Part shown: one piece after another, positions 50,540-62,236 of the stretch
Layout of the letters: every line of letters starts with the position of its first letter
Numbering within the stretch: position 1 is the stretch's first letter
From: Plasmodiophora brassicae
Taxonomy: Eukaryota; Endomyxa: Phytomyxea; Phytomyxea; Plasmodiophorida
DNA length: 64,000 nt
Assembly: GCA_036867785.1 (NCBI GenBank)
Contig: CP145417.1
Location: 806,001 to 870,000 of the forward strand
Direction: 5' to 3'
The notes under the pieces: model-generated
The model's database searches: none
Told to the model about the DNA's origin: nothing
What the model saw: only the letters and a program-made list of their open reading frames with translations
Made by a program: the position numbers and the translations under genes

Positions 50540-53218
50540 TAAGCTAACCTTGCTGACGACTATCGTAAAACGGACATTTGCGCCCTGAACGATGATCTGT
50601 TGCGGTGACGCCATTTCGCAGACACGCATGACACTTGGCGGCCTGCCTGTCCGTTGCAGAACGGGCGTCAAGTCGAGACGTGCGTTGAACACGATCAGGC
50701 AGTCGGCCACGCATTGCCCCCTGCCGCAACGGAGGACGAACGGCAACGTGAGCTTCTTGAGGATCCGCTGCGTGTCGAGCGCCAGCAAGATGCGACTGAA
50801 ACTCGGTTTGCAAGGAGGCAAACGTGGACATCAAGCGCCGATACAAGTGCTCGTTGGATCGGGCATCATGAACCAAACGCCCAAATGCCTCGGTGAGTTT
50901 TCGATACCGAACCTCCTGTTTCGACGGGTAGACGACTCGGTGATAAATATCGTCCTGGGATGCACGAACTGACACTGCTGGTTCATCAACCACGATACTG
51001 TCGCACGAAGCGTCACGTTCTGGAAGCATTGCATGATCTCCACCGGCTGCCGGCGCGTCAGGGACGCGAAGGTTCCGCCTCACTGCCTCGTATTGTGGAT
51101 GAAGGCGAAGCCACCATCGGCGGTGGACGTACTGCAAACTGAAGATATCATCTTGCGTGCGATTGAAGACAGCACAAATGCCGCTACACGGAATTAGTGT
51201 AGACCTACGAGAATAATCAGGAAGATATGAAGCACAACGCAAAGACTGTACCTAACCTGAACTCGGGGCACGTGCAAGATGGAATGTTGCCAAGGGATAC
51301 ATCGCCGAGCATTACGTGGTGTCGATCCGGCTGGTCAGAGGTTCCCACTTCGTACTCCCCTAAACAGATGTCACTGTAGGTAAACCCCAAACTGAATGCA
51401 GTATAGACTCTCACCTGTATCCACCTCCCTAACTGAACTGAGAAGGCGCGAATTGAGCTGTCTCTCTCGAAAAATGCTGTCAACGTAGTCGCTCCAATGC
51501 TTGCCCTTGCGAATAAGGTTAGACAATAGTCTTGCCGCCTCGTCCTCCTGTTGTTTCTGTATCATTTCCAGATGCGTAAACATCTCGAATAAGTTCGCGC
51601 GTGAGAGCCACGGCTGCACATCGCGTTTGGTACGGCTGATCGTGCCTTCTGCCCGCTGGTTTGACGAGTGTGATCCGGTAAACTTACAACTGGTGAATGT
51701 ACGACAAAGTTGTTGTCTCTTGTCAACAATGTCGTCGAAGAGTTTCACGGCTCCACCGTACTGTAGAAACATGAGGCGATACTCGTCCGCCTTCGCGAAG
51801 AACGCGTCTTCGGACGGAAATATGTGATAAACTAGCGTGTTCGCCTTGATCATGAACTCCTTCCCCTCGTGGCCAAGCCCTATAATGATGTTGTCTAAGA
51901 ATTCGATAACGGCAGTACGAGAGTCGCAGAAACTAATTACCTGCACAGGCGCGAGCTATCTTCGCCTGATAATGCTTGGTGCATTGGTGGTACACCATAT
52001 CGCATTCCACGGCAGCTGCCCGAAATGCTAGAGCATCGTCGGCGATCAGAACAGACTCGCTTCGTTTCACCCTAAAGTATTCTAGCGTCTTCACGACGTC
52101 CGCTTTGTTTTCAGCGGAGGGCCCAGCCATCGCGCCAACCACATACGACTTGCCTATTACCCATTGCGGTCACGCAAAGATATTGATCACAGCACGACAA
52201 ACGTACCAAGGCAATCGATAACGGTGACCGGAAGGAACACAAAGCCGTACGCGTTCATCTTCGCGCCGCCGTCGATTTGTACAACGTCGTTGTACACAGA
52301 CGCGAACTGAAGCCCTTCAGCGCGCGCTAGCCAGATTTTTTCCAATCGACAATCGACATCGATGTCGATTTCAAAGAAACCTCCGTGTTCTTCGTAGCTT
52401 CGTCCCAGGTTGATAAGGGCGTTCATAGCATCACGATCGCCGCCGAACGCCTGCAGTTTCCCCTTCCGCAGAAGACGGTGCAATAATGGCTTCTGAATTC
52501 TGCAGTCTGGAAATTGATCGGACAGCATGCGTGTGACCTGTAACATAGTTATACACGGAAAGGAGCTCGTAATCCCCATTTACCATTGGAAACGGAAGGG
52601 AATACTTGCCCAGGTTAATTATGTACGACAACTGGTCAGGAGTCAAATCCCGTTGGTCATTGACAATTACTGTCGTTGGAGATGGGATCATCACAAGGTG
52701 GTTGTGGGACAGACAGAATCTGTCCCCCTTAATGACGTATTGCCGTCGTCCAACATCGTACGTGAACGGAATGTTCAACGAACACGACGACTTCACTGAC
52801 CGATCAGCTTTCTCCGACTCGGTCTTAAAGTTGCAGTATCCATCACCTGACGATGGCTTATGAGTAGGAACCAACAACGCAGTGAAGGAACGAAATAACG
52901 AACCACGCGCCCAGGCTCCTTCGTGTCCGAACAACTCTACAGAGCGAGATGCCTTGGCGAACGTTTTGAACTTTATGATGACCTGTGAAAAATGTCAAAA
53001 TAATGGTACTTCAATTCACGGTTGGATAGACTTACACGGCACCCAGTCCTCTTGGCGAACCCTTCGATGAAATTCTTCAGTTCGAGTTGGGTTTCAAACT
53101 CCATCCCCGGAGCAGGGACGCCACAGACAGAATCTTGACCGGTGTCGCCGTCATCATCGCCAATCTCAATCTCCGGTAGATCCGGAAACGCTTGGGCGGC
53201 CTCGTCAACGCTCGCCAT
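50540..53218 (-). CDS. MULE transposase (multi-exon)
   Basis: Reads from an ATG at 53218, close to the right terminal repeat, through several exons. In order: acidic start, FETQLELKNFIEGFAKRTGC (FAR1/FLYWCH-like DNA-binding region, 52973-53218), then YVIKGDRFCLSHNH and TPDQLSYIINLGKYSLPFP (52431-52800), the MULE catalytic core with VVQIDGGAKMNAYGFVFLPV (first Asp, 52187-52579), VGAMAGPSAENKAD and VLIADDALAFRAA (second Asp) with YHQCTKHYQAKI (C/H, 51933-52142), SSNQRAEGTISRTKRDVQP (Glu, 51371-51946), and a SWIM-type zinc motif CTCPEF near 51270. The helical tail QEVRYRKLTEAFGRLVHDA is at about 50850-50930. Exon joins are not all resolved, so intactness is undecided. Confidence 0.78.
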
Positions 53219-53238
53219 CTCAATCTCAACCAGATCAA

Positions 53239-53420
53239 CGGGCCGCGGGACGAATCTATAGGTTCATCCCGCGGACGAAATCACGGACAGCGAACGCGGG
53301 CACCCGCAGTAAAGCAGCAGCTCGCGGGACGAATGGCATTTTTCGTCCCGCGGGATCAATCGGGGGTGTCATCCCGCGGGAAGAGAAACAATTTCCCGCG
53401 GGATGAAAAAGTACGTCCCC
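53239..53420 (-). repeat. Right terminal inverted repeat of the Mutator-like element
   Basis: Inverted partner of 46439-46620. TCCCGCGGGA-type palindromes recur here too, but one interior block (about 53285-53330) has no counterpart at the left end. The outer end ATGAAAAAGTACGTCCCC extends beyond the left terminus. Confidence 0.85.
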
Positions 53421-53709
53421 GCGTAGACGTCGAGACCGTCGTATACAATGTAATACGAAATAGATGCTGACACGGCAGCAGATATTTATTGTTTATCCTG
53501 TTCAAATCGTGGAACACTGTACCTAGCCTTGTGACGACTGAAGTCGGCAGTGAGCGGCGTCCTGCCAGAGTCAGTGCGACCGGCTCGGGAGACGGGTGCT
53601 GCATGAAGGCCGCGCAACCCACGCACGCAGTGGTCTCGACCCAGTCAGACTCCGACCCGGCCCCTGCTGCTCATTCATGACGTGCGCTCACAACCAGTCA
53701 AAGTGATAC

Positions 53710-53800
53710 CACCACGGGAAGATGATTTTGCATAACGGGGACGAAATTTTTGCATAGCGGGGACATAATTTTTGCATGGCGGGGAACAAATTGAAGGTTG
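53710..53800 (+). repeat. Left terminal inverted repeat with internal 13-bp repeats
   Basis: CCACCACGGGAAGATGATTT is followed by TGCATAACGGGGAC, TGCATAGCGGGGAC and TGCATGGCGGGGAA at ~27-bp spacing. The same motifs recur inverted at 55905-55993. Confidence 0.88.
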
Positions 53801-54108
53801 GCGGGGAACATAACGAATGGATGGCGGGGAAAAAATGCGTGGATGAGTGGCCCAAAATAAATGGATCGTCTCAATGCATGCGGGACGCGCGAGGGGGCCG
53901 CCTCATTGTGTACGGTACGGTACCCCCGTTGCAGGACGACGTCACCAGAACAATGGCCGGGATACAACCGATAACGGTAAGCCGATACCATACAGTAACT
54001 CCGACGTACCTACCGTACGGGTACCGTATTCTGACTTCATATCCCACATAGGTAGGAGGGTTGCAATCGTCGCCGACGCCCGCGCGTAGGCGAGTCGGTC
54101 GTCCTGCG

Positions 54109-55811
54109 ATGAACCCGGAGCGGATTCCTCGCTTGGACCCTACAATCGCGTCGGACCCTAGAATCTGTGAAATCGACTTTACGACACCGGTTGCAAGGAT
54201 CCAGAACGCCGCTGAGCAACGCCGCCTGGAAGAACAGTGTCGAATCGCTCGCGAAAAAGCTCGACAGCGCGCATACCAGCAATTGCAGCAAATGGAGAGC
54301 GCTGCTGACCATGTTCGGGCTGTTGCTGACAGGGAGATCGACCGCATCCATCAGGTTGCGGACCGAAAACGACGCTTCGCTGACGAGTTGGTCGAGTGGC
54401 AGGCCCGACTGTCGGCCGACGAAGTCGCTGTGGAATCTGTTCCAGAGCGATTTCGTAAGGCTCTTCTCCCGCGGAAGCCACATATCGACGAAGACGAAGA
54501 TCGTCTTATGCATGCTCTGGACGGAAAGCGTTCGCAGGTATCGACGAAGACGAAGATCGTATTATGCATGCTCTTGACGGCAAGCGTTTGCAGGTGGAGA
54601 TCGCACGCGAGGTCGGCTGTGCTCAGTCAACGGTCTCCCGTCATCTGAACGGGGTATCGCAATCCCGTGACGGTTCTGCTCGAGGCCGGCCGCGGAAGCT
54701 GTCGGATGAGATGCTGAATGCTGCAGCGCGATTCATGTTTCTGCTCCCTGGTGCGACACTGACACTTGCAGCCGCATTTCTCCAGTTGTCGTACCATGTC
54801 GTCGTGTCCCGGAAGACTCTTGGGAAACACTTGCGGCGTAGGGCAGGGTTCCGCCTTGGTGACTTCAAAACCTTCCACGTACAACGCAATGCGCCAGAAA
54901 CAATCGATATTCGGTTCAGATACGTTGCCCGTCTGGAGTCGGAGGATTATCGCCGAAAGTTCGGCCCGAACCCGCTCTATGACGCGATCTACTACGATGA
55001 GATGCCACTAGCTCGGATTGCCAACCGAAAAATCTGGTCCGTTCGCGGTTGGATTCCGTCTCTGGTTGAAGAATCGGTCAGAGGACGCCACGTTTCGCTT
55101 CTGCTTGCTGTGAGCCCAGCAATTGGGGTTGTATGGTACGAAGTTCTCGATAAGACAATTGATGGTGACGCGTTCCTCGCTTTTTGCAACAACTTGGTCA
55201 AATCGTATGTGAATACTTCCAGGAATGGTCGCCCGCGGCTGTTCATTTTGGATAATGCTCGATTTCACCATGCTCGCTCGGTGGAGGCCTTTTTCGGACG
55301 CGACGAGGTCGCTCGCCACCTTGTCCTTGAGTTCCTTCCGCCATATTCGCCCTTTCTCGATCCCTGTGAGGAGCTGTTCGCTCTTATTAAGATCCGTATA
55401 TGGCTCAATTGGATTGCCGGCTCCTCCAATGAGCGGTCACTTGCACGCAGCAAGCAAACACTAGTTGAAGAAGTCCGGCGAGTAACGACAGACGATATCC
55501 GTCAGACGTACGACCATATGAGGGAATTCCTATCGTATTGCAAGGACCGGCGACCTGTTTTCACCCAAAAGTTGTACGAGTGTGCACACCATGGAGACGA
55601 GGAGCGGATGTGTCCGACGGGATCTTTGGAAGTGGATGATTTATTGAACAGTTACCTGCCCCAGTTTTATGAGGAGTTTACACCGAGCCGCTGTCAGCAT
55701 CTTCGTGATGTGTTTGGTTGTTCACGACTGACTAAAGACATCGTCGAGCAGTTCTACGACGCACATGTGCGTTCTGCGGGAGGCGGCGGCGCCCATGGCA
55801 GTGTGCGCTGA
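54109..55811 (+). pseudogene. DD38E transposase gene with 56-bp frameshifting duplication
   Basis: The first part, from an ATG at 54109, has a long helical region (RIQNAAEQRRLEEQCRIARE) to about 54483. At 54484-54539 a 56-bp segment (ATCGACGAAGACGAAGATCG...) is repeated in tandem at 54540-54595. Because 56 is not a multiple of three, the frame breaks. The second part, 54564-55811, continues with a HTH (VGCAQSTVSRHLNGVSQS), a GRPRK AT-hook-like GRPRKLSDEM, and the catalytic core: AIYYDEMPL (Asp), LFILDNARFHHAR (Asp) and PPYSPFLDPCEELF (Glu), with 38 residues between the last two acidic residues. The triad itself is intact. The second part alone lacks the N-terminal region, so the gene is likely inactive. 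Confidence 0.85.
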
Positions 55812-55904
55812 GTCGCTGCCACGCGCACGCACCTAACGCTCCAGCTATCGGTTTCAGAGAGACAAAATACATGCATAACGATCCATTATTTTTGTGCTCG
55901 TCAT

Positions 55905-55993
55905 CCTTCAATTTGTTCCCCGTCATGCAAACATTATGTCCCCGCTATGCAAAAATTTCGTCCCCGTTATGCAAAATCATCTTCCCGTGGTGG
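55905..55993 (-). repeat. Right terminal inverted repeat of the DD38E element
   Basis: Reverse complement of the left end, with the same three internal repeat copies and terminal CCCGTGGTGG. Confidence 0.88.
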
Positions 55994-55995
55994 TA

Positions 55996-56483
55996 TTGGG
56001 AAGCTCAGTGTAGCTCGAGATGGTGCGACGAAGACGAGCAGCGTCGAGGTTGTACAAGTGCGTCGACCTTCTTGTCAGGTAACTGACTGTTGGCATACGA
56101 ACACAGGCAATAACGGGAAGATGTTGCAGAGAATGAACTGGCAACGTCGCCCAGTCCTGGCACAACTCTGGACCCGTTTGCGAGCAGGAGAAATCGGTCC
56201 TTACCGCAGGGGCCGATTGCGGCGTATTTGTCCCAAGAGAACGTTAGGGCGGCAATGACGCCCCAGCGAAAGGCGATACGAGATGAAAGCGTTATGCCCC
56301 GCGTATGTCAATCATGGTTTGGTCTGGCACTGTACTATCTGACGAAACCGTGGATGTATAGCTATTACAGTGGCAACGATTTAAAGGACTGGCTGAGGCA
56401 TCGCGATGATCTCAGTGAAGAGGATGTCGACCTATAACCATACGTATCTGAGTAAGCGTGTATTCTCATGTAAATACGACTGT
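55996..56483. other. Spacer between DD38E element and CACTA-like element
   Basis: No domain-bearing frame. 55996-56437 is partly open on plus but with irregular composition and no recognisable protein. Confidence 0.45.
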
Positions 56484-56486
56484 TAC

Positions 56487-56545
56487 CACAGGGAACCATC
56501 TGGGGTCAAATAAGGGTTCAAATGAGGCTTTTCAGCATTGCCCCA
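56487..56545 (+). repeat. CACTA-like left terminus
   Basis: CACAGGGAACCATCTGGGG followed by TCAAATAAGGGTTCAAATGA. Matches the inverse of the right end except for scattered changes. Confidence 0.83.
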
Positions 56546-56817
56546 AGATGACCCCTGTTTGACTCCCACTTGCCATCCAGTCACACTGTCGTCGGGGTGC
56601 CCGTCACAACCCTACTAAATTTGGAAACCTACTATTTATAGTTTCTCTCGGCGTGCACCTCGCTCGGAAACGTTGGGAGACATAAACCTTTTTATTACAT
56701 AATGGCGTCTGGAGCCTCACTTTTTCCATGGCGATTACCTCCTAAAATGAAAAGTATACATTGGATAATACCAGCAACATTGAGATCCACAGAGCAAGCT
56801 TACCGGTAGGCGCCGTC

Positions 56818-57290
56818 TTACACGCGATCAAGGACTTGCAGAAGCCCAGCGACAACCATGTCAATGATGTGGCTCTCACGAAACTGCGCGTTCGCCTCAT
56901 GTGGCATTAGTTGTTGTCTCAACTGTCGGAGAAAGTCAAACAGGCAGTCGTCGTGACCATCTACACAATGATTATTAAATTGGCGACAAATATGTGAATC
57001 CTTCATCTCCGTACTTTCAGTATGTCGGCACAGCACGTTCGATTCGCGCGAACATACATTTTCGGCCTTACGCTTGCTCTTGCGCGTCTGCTTAATGACT
57101 GACACGAAGATACGTTTAGAATTTCGAGACAAGATTTGGTTGCAGACTTCGACAAACGTTGCTTTGTATCCTCTACGGTCCACCATTTGACCGGAAGTCC
57201 AATGGATGGACCCTCTCTTAACATCCTGATGTGTATCTCCACGTCTTTATGGCAATCCCTCGACAGGTCGGCCTTGTATGTCCTATACAA
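56818..57290 (-). CDS. Small ORFs in the CACTA-like element
   Basis: Two overlapping minus-strand frames (57003-57290 and 56818-57186) with Cys, His and Lys-rich content (KQTRKSKRKAENVC; CRHTESTEMKDSHICRQF). They may be terminal exons of the transposase gene or a second small gene. No function assigned. Confidence 0.35.
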
Positions 57291-58096
57291 TAACAGTTAA
57301 TGTTCGTTTCGCCGGACAGACACGCGTGTAACGAACGACGTGTATATCGTCCTGGCAAGGTTGATTGCACGTTTACGCTCTGCTGTGCGCTCTTGCCGCG
57401 CGCCTTGTGACCGAAACTTCTTCAGAAGTTCTTCCTCTTCCGCAGACGGCACGCCCGCTTGTCTCTGCGCCAGACTCAGGGAAACGGTATGCGACCCTGC
57501 ACTCGCCATACGCTTTCGTTATTGAGCAGCAACCGCCAGTCTCACGTCACACGAGGCAGCCGCACGCGCTCACCGGGCTGGCCGTACACTGTAACTGCAT
57601 GCGACATCGGGTGCCGGTTGCTGCACTCTGCAGCAAAGCGCGCGACGGCACTCCGAGTCGCACCTTCTCGTTTCTGCCCTCCGTGGCAGGCAGCGGCGAA
57701 TGCGATCGTGAAATCGGCAGTGGCCGTATCGATTCGCGAAGCAATTCAATATCGACGCGACTACTCAATACCCTTGTATTGCTTGCAAATGCTTAGGAGC
57801 TAGCTACCGTACAGGTACTTGATTCAGATAGTTTCGTACAAGAGTTCAAACAACAATGCAATGTACCTTGACTCAAACTGCCGCACCGATATCTCGAGCA
57901 ATTGTTGACTGTAATGTTTCAGCAGTCATGTTTCCTCTGGATTCAATACAAACCATTGTCGCTTGTACGACGGCATTGTTGTGGATGACTGATGCCGGAA
58001 CCGTAACGATGTTGTTTGGAACGACCTCGTGAAGCGCCTGCCACATCGTATCTGCGCTTCCAGGGTTATACCACCCATTTCCTACACAATGACAAG

Positions 58097-61000
58097 TCAG
58101 TTACAAAACCAAGAGAAGAACTGCTGATAAATACGGTTGGGATAAAATCTGGGAAGAACTCGATCGTACGGCTTGTCGCAGGCGTGAAGTTTGTACCATC
58201 GGCCAACCAGAATTAAGCAAATCGAATCCGCCTCATGTGCCAACCGATGCGACCAGCCTAGATCGAGCTTGACGAGGTTGCTTATGTCACCCATGTAGAG
58301 GCCAGCCTCTTCGAATTCGACAACAAACTTCGAGTTGCATGTCTTGTACGACTCGTCAACGTCCTGCTTCCGAAACATACATCTACCTGAAATGATTTCA
58401 AACCAATTGTCGTGAACCAAAATGGCAAGCTCAGTACCGATGTCAGCACGAGAGCTGGATTGAACAGACTTTGGAAGGCAGACTGATCCGAACGACGATT
58501 TGTGCAACGAGCAGAACAGATCGAAGCTTCCAAGATGACGAAACATGCCAGAGAATGAATTCAGACCTCTTGGATTCCCAGACGCCTGCGCATAAAGCGC
58601 CACCAAACGCCGATACCGGACCCTCCAAGAATGATTCTTGGTAGAGGCCCAGTGCGTATTTGAATACAGATGAACATGCAACCAACACCGCATCGTATCG
58701 TTAAGTTCTACAGACGACAGCGGAGGGCGCAGATCGATGGGTAGGGTCGACAGATGCGCGGTAGGAATTTCATCCATGCCTGTGGCATTACCAAACATCA
58801 AGGGGCAGTCATTCCTCAGCGAATATTGTCTGTAGAAGTCGCTGCGCAGGAACGTAGCAGCACAGATCAGCTGCATGTAGGACGCGATGTTGACCGTTTC
58901 AGAGACGGTCGCTTGTAGAACGTCTTTCATGAAGTGCAGCCATCGCTCCATTGGCCAGACCCAAATAAGACCGACCAGCGGACCCCATCGCTTGATTATT
59001 TCCGGCAAATGAACAAGAGAATGCATCTGACACGAAAACATCAGAACAGTATGAAATCGGTGAAGCCGTGAAGCCGTTTGTGAAACGTACCGATATGGTC
59101 ATCAGCCCGCAGGGCATGACAGATTCTAGATGCGCCAGAGCGTCGAGAAAGTTAGAAAACACACGATCTAGGTTGCTTCTAACAAAAGCCTTCGAAAGCA
59201 TTGATGACAGCGCATCGAGAAAACGAAACATCGCTATCCAGAACGAAGCAATGGGAGAGTCTGGACGGGTTCGAACCAGCACCCGCGAAACAACAGACCA
59301 CCAGATCCCAATGCCAACGTCGCCGAGCCAAACAAGGGAGTCAGCTGCTTTCCACCAGGAACTCACCAAAGGGTTCCTTGGTTTCGTTGAACCACCGGTT
59401 CGCGATACCCACGTAAGGTTCTCCAAAACATGATCGATTTCAACAGCCAGGGAGGACCATTTTACACCAGCCTTCACTTTAGCGGGATAGGCAGTGTTAT
59501 TGGGCCAAGCCCACACAGGACTGGGACAGTCTCCACGACCGAACAGTTTCTCAGTCTGTGCAAACGGTGTTACAGTTGGCCGTGCAGTCGAGCAGGCCCG
59601 CTTACCTCAGGATTGTAATATGATGAACCCGATCCGTAGAAGTCGATCGCTTGAAAAAGCGGGCGAACAGCACGCATGCAGATGGCGTGCATAGGATCGT
59701 GCACGTAATTGGACGCGTGTCCAAAACTGCACAGAAGGCCAACGGAGTAGACGTCATAACCCGGGTGACGGTATCCACCACGGTCACCGACGTTCCTCGA
59801 CGTCATGCGACGCCGAACTTCGTCGTCGTCTTTGCAGCGCACATCATCACGTAGCTGATCAAGTGAACGCACGTCGCTCGGCCTTTTATCGGAAGGCAAT
59901 GCGTCGAGATACTCCAGCATGTCTTCATATTTTTTACAGAACTATATCAGCAAGCATAAATCTTCAGTGATCAACCCGTACTTAGCAACGCTACCAGTAT
60001 ACTGACATGGCGTTGGACATCCGATGACGCGAACATAAATGCCCCATGGTACTTGACAGATCGGTTTGCTGAACGGCCTCTGATGCTGCATTTATTGCAA
60101 GCATCCTGCTTGCCGTTCTGGCTAGTACAGCTCGTGTGACAGAGCTCGATATAATCCATTGGCTGATGGAGGCGGTTAATACGGGTATTGCAGCATACAA
60201 ACTGTTATATGTGGACAACATACCATCACTGCCGAGATGCATCGAACATGCTTGACTCTCTTCTCGACTGCGTCGAACACTGGGAATCCATAGTAGTTCA
60301 TCAAATTCAGCTCAAAAGCGTCCAGTCTCTGCACTGCACGTCGATGACCCTTAGCAACGTTTGGGATCAATGCCACAGGGGACATAAGGCCCTGATTGCA
60401 GCGAACCGAAGCCGGTAACCCCATCACAATTTGGACAAGAGGAACAACTGACTTAGATCCCCAGCTGAGAAGATCTGCCCCGTCGATCATGGATGACAAC
60501 GAGAGAGGGAACTCGCCGTTCTCGAGGCAAGACTTCATAAACGGCGAATACACCGTATAAAAGAAGTCTCCATCCGTCCAGTCTTGCATATACGTACTTC
60601 TCAAAGGAGCCGATGCGATTTCTCGATGGCGGTCGAGTTCGTCGTGGAGCATCTTGCAGAACGTGTTCGACCGGAACAGACACTGCAGAAACAAAATTCG
60701 CGAAAAGTAGATACACGGCTCTGACTGACGACAGCAGGCCTCTGACGATGGCACATCTGCGCCATCGGGCCACACATGACCACCGCAGCAGGCCTTGTAC
60801 CTGATAAAGGGTGACGTCACCCCCATATCCAGAAGGTGTCTGCGTAACACACTGATAGATTCGGCTGTAGCATTCAGGTCCACATCCAGAGCATCAGTAA
60901 AGTCGTCACTTGGTACCCCTTTGGCCTCACAAATATCACGAATCTACCAAATGACCATGAGAACTTACATTCGTGAACAAAGCGGTGTGTTATTACCAGT

Positions 61001-61620
61001 GCATTTCGACGAATACGTGACTCCTTAGCACGGTTGGAAGCAATCTTCAGCATATTATTGAGGGAGTTGTACGATCCCTTTGACCGCATCACCTCATCGA
61101 AATTGTCGAGAATTGTCGGATCGATGTTCGGTGCCTCGAGTTCCTCCAGCTTCTTGCTGATTTCGGCCACCAGGAAATCGGAAAGCCTGAGCTCATTCAT
61201 GTACTCTTTGCAGTTAGTTTCGCGCCACTCGTTGAATTCCTGAACATTGGAACGGGCATTGTTCTCCAACAGCGCCGGGCGGATATCAAACGGCTCCACA
61301 GAAACATTGTCTCCATGCCTCGTTACAGTCATCGTCGGTCGACGTTGGCGCCGCCGACGGTGCTCATCGAAGAGCCGGAGAAACGGATTGTGCATGACGT
61401 CGACTGAAGGATTGCGCCGTTCGCTCAGAGCTCGACGAGCAATCTCAAGAAAACGGTTGCCGGCGGCGACGTTGTTCCGCTGGCGATCAGAATCGGCAGC
61501 TGCGCGACGACGCTGGTATTCGCGCACATGCTCAAAGAAGATATTCACGTCCCGAGAAGCATCACCGCCCGGATGCTCTGGTGAGTCGCTACTCGATCCC
61601 AGACTGCGTGGTCGACTCAT
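58097..61620 (-). CDS. Tnp2-like CACTA transposase gene (multi-exon)
   Basis: From an ATG at 61620. N-terminal exon 61620-60874: Arg-rich, with RRRQRRPTMTVTRHGDN and an acidic helical region. Exon 60883-60176 is the Tnp2 core (FFYTVYSPFMKSCLENGEFP, SWGSKSVVPLVQIVMGLPAS). 59920-59570 continues with ASNYVHDPMHAICMRAVRPL, the Asp-Pro-Met-His motif that follows the core in Tnp2. 59041-58097 carries a DUF4218-like domain: HSLVHLPEIIKRWGPLVGL then PMERWLHFMKDVLQ. Family knowledge: this domain order is diagnostic of CACTA transposases. Intron positions are not resolved and a cryptic frameshift cannot be excluded. Confidence 0.78.
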
Positions 61621-61824
61621 TCACAGACGCACACCAATGACGCCGCGACTCACGCACTTCCGAAAACGATACTTATGTTGTGAAAATCGCAATGTGGCCA
61701 GTCTGGAGCAGAATGCCCCGAATTGACCCACAGTGGTAGCAATTCCTGCAGAGTCACCAAACACACCGTACGTGTGACCGAATGAAGGGATCTCTATAAC
61801 TGTATGACAGGTTGACCGACCACC

Positions 61825-61881
61825 ATTCTGGAGGCCGCGTTGCCCAATTGACCCCGATTTGACCCCGATGGGTTCCCTGTG
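61825..61881 (-). repeat. CACTA-like right terminus
   Basis: Inverse of the left end: GGTTCCCTGTG at the border, preceded by repeated TTGACCCCGA motifs. Confidence 0.83.
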
Positions 61882-62006
61882 TACTGAATATTTTGACTGC
61901 TCGTAGTGATCAAAACCGAGATTGTGAGGCGCCGGGATGACCGGGATACGCCCTCACCAAGAGGGATTTCAGGGGGGAGGGGGCTGGTAAAGTGTATTAA
62001 CACGCT

Positions 62007-62059
62007 CGTCGGAAGAATCGCAAAATCCCAATTATTGGGACTTTGCGATTCTTCCGACG
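62007..62059. repeat. Hairpin 1, 25-bp stem, 3-nt loop
   Basis: CGTCGGAAGAATCGCAAAAT and five more bases pair with 62035-62059, with a single mismatch. Confidence 0.9.
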
Positions 62060-62073
62060 CACCTGAGATCCCT

Positions 62074-62160
62074 AAAGTGAATTTCTTGGAGTCTGGATTC
62101 TGGGCCGCAATTGGCCACAATTATTGTGGCCCAGAATCCAGACTCCAAGAAATTCACTTT
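62074..62160. repeat. Hairpin 2, 33-bp perfect stem
   Basis: 62074-62106 is the exact reverse complement of 62128-62160. The 21-nt spacer contains its own small palindrome with the inner ends of the arms (GGCCACAATTATTGTGGCC). Confidence 0.92.
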
Positions 62161-62236
62161 CATCTCGAACCTTTGGGACGAGCTGGGCGATGATGATGAG
62201 GAGGAGGATTACACCTGGGTGCACCCCGACCTCGTT

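Larger units (their letters stand above)
46439..53420 (-). mobile_element. Mutator-like DNA transposon with C48 peptidase, 7 kb
   Basis: Flanked by a 9-bp target-site duplication GCGTAGACG (46430-46438 and 53421-53429), the length typical of Mutator-like elements. The ends are inverted repeats of about 180 bp packed with the palindrome TCCCGCGGGA. Inside, on minus, are a MULE transposase gene next to the right end and an Ulp1-like peptidase gene towards the left end. A 1.6-kb TRIM is inserted within the peptidase gene. Without the TRIM the element would be about 5.4 kb. Confidence 0.9.
53710..55993 (+). mobile_element. Tc1/mariner-type DNA transposon, DD38E spacing, 2.3 kb
   Basis: Starts CCACCACGGG right after a TA (53708-53709) and ends CCCGTGGTGG right before a TA (55994-55995), the TA target duplication of the superfamily. 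The inverted repeats, about 90 bp, contain three spaced copies of TGCATARCGGGGA-like sequence. One transposase gene in plus orientation. Confidence 0.92.
56487..61881 (-). mobile_element. CACTA-like (En/Spm) DNA transposon, 5.4 kb
   Basis: Termini are CACAGGGAACC at 56487 and its inverse GGTTCCCTGTG ending at 61881, flanked by the 3-bp duplication TAC (56484-56486 and 61882-61884). Inside the termini both ends carry repeated GGGGTCAA-type subterminal motifs. The encoded proteins are Tnp2-like, on minus. The terminal CAC and 3-bp duplication fit the CACTA superfamily, with CACAG in place of CACTA. Confidence 0.87.
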
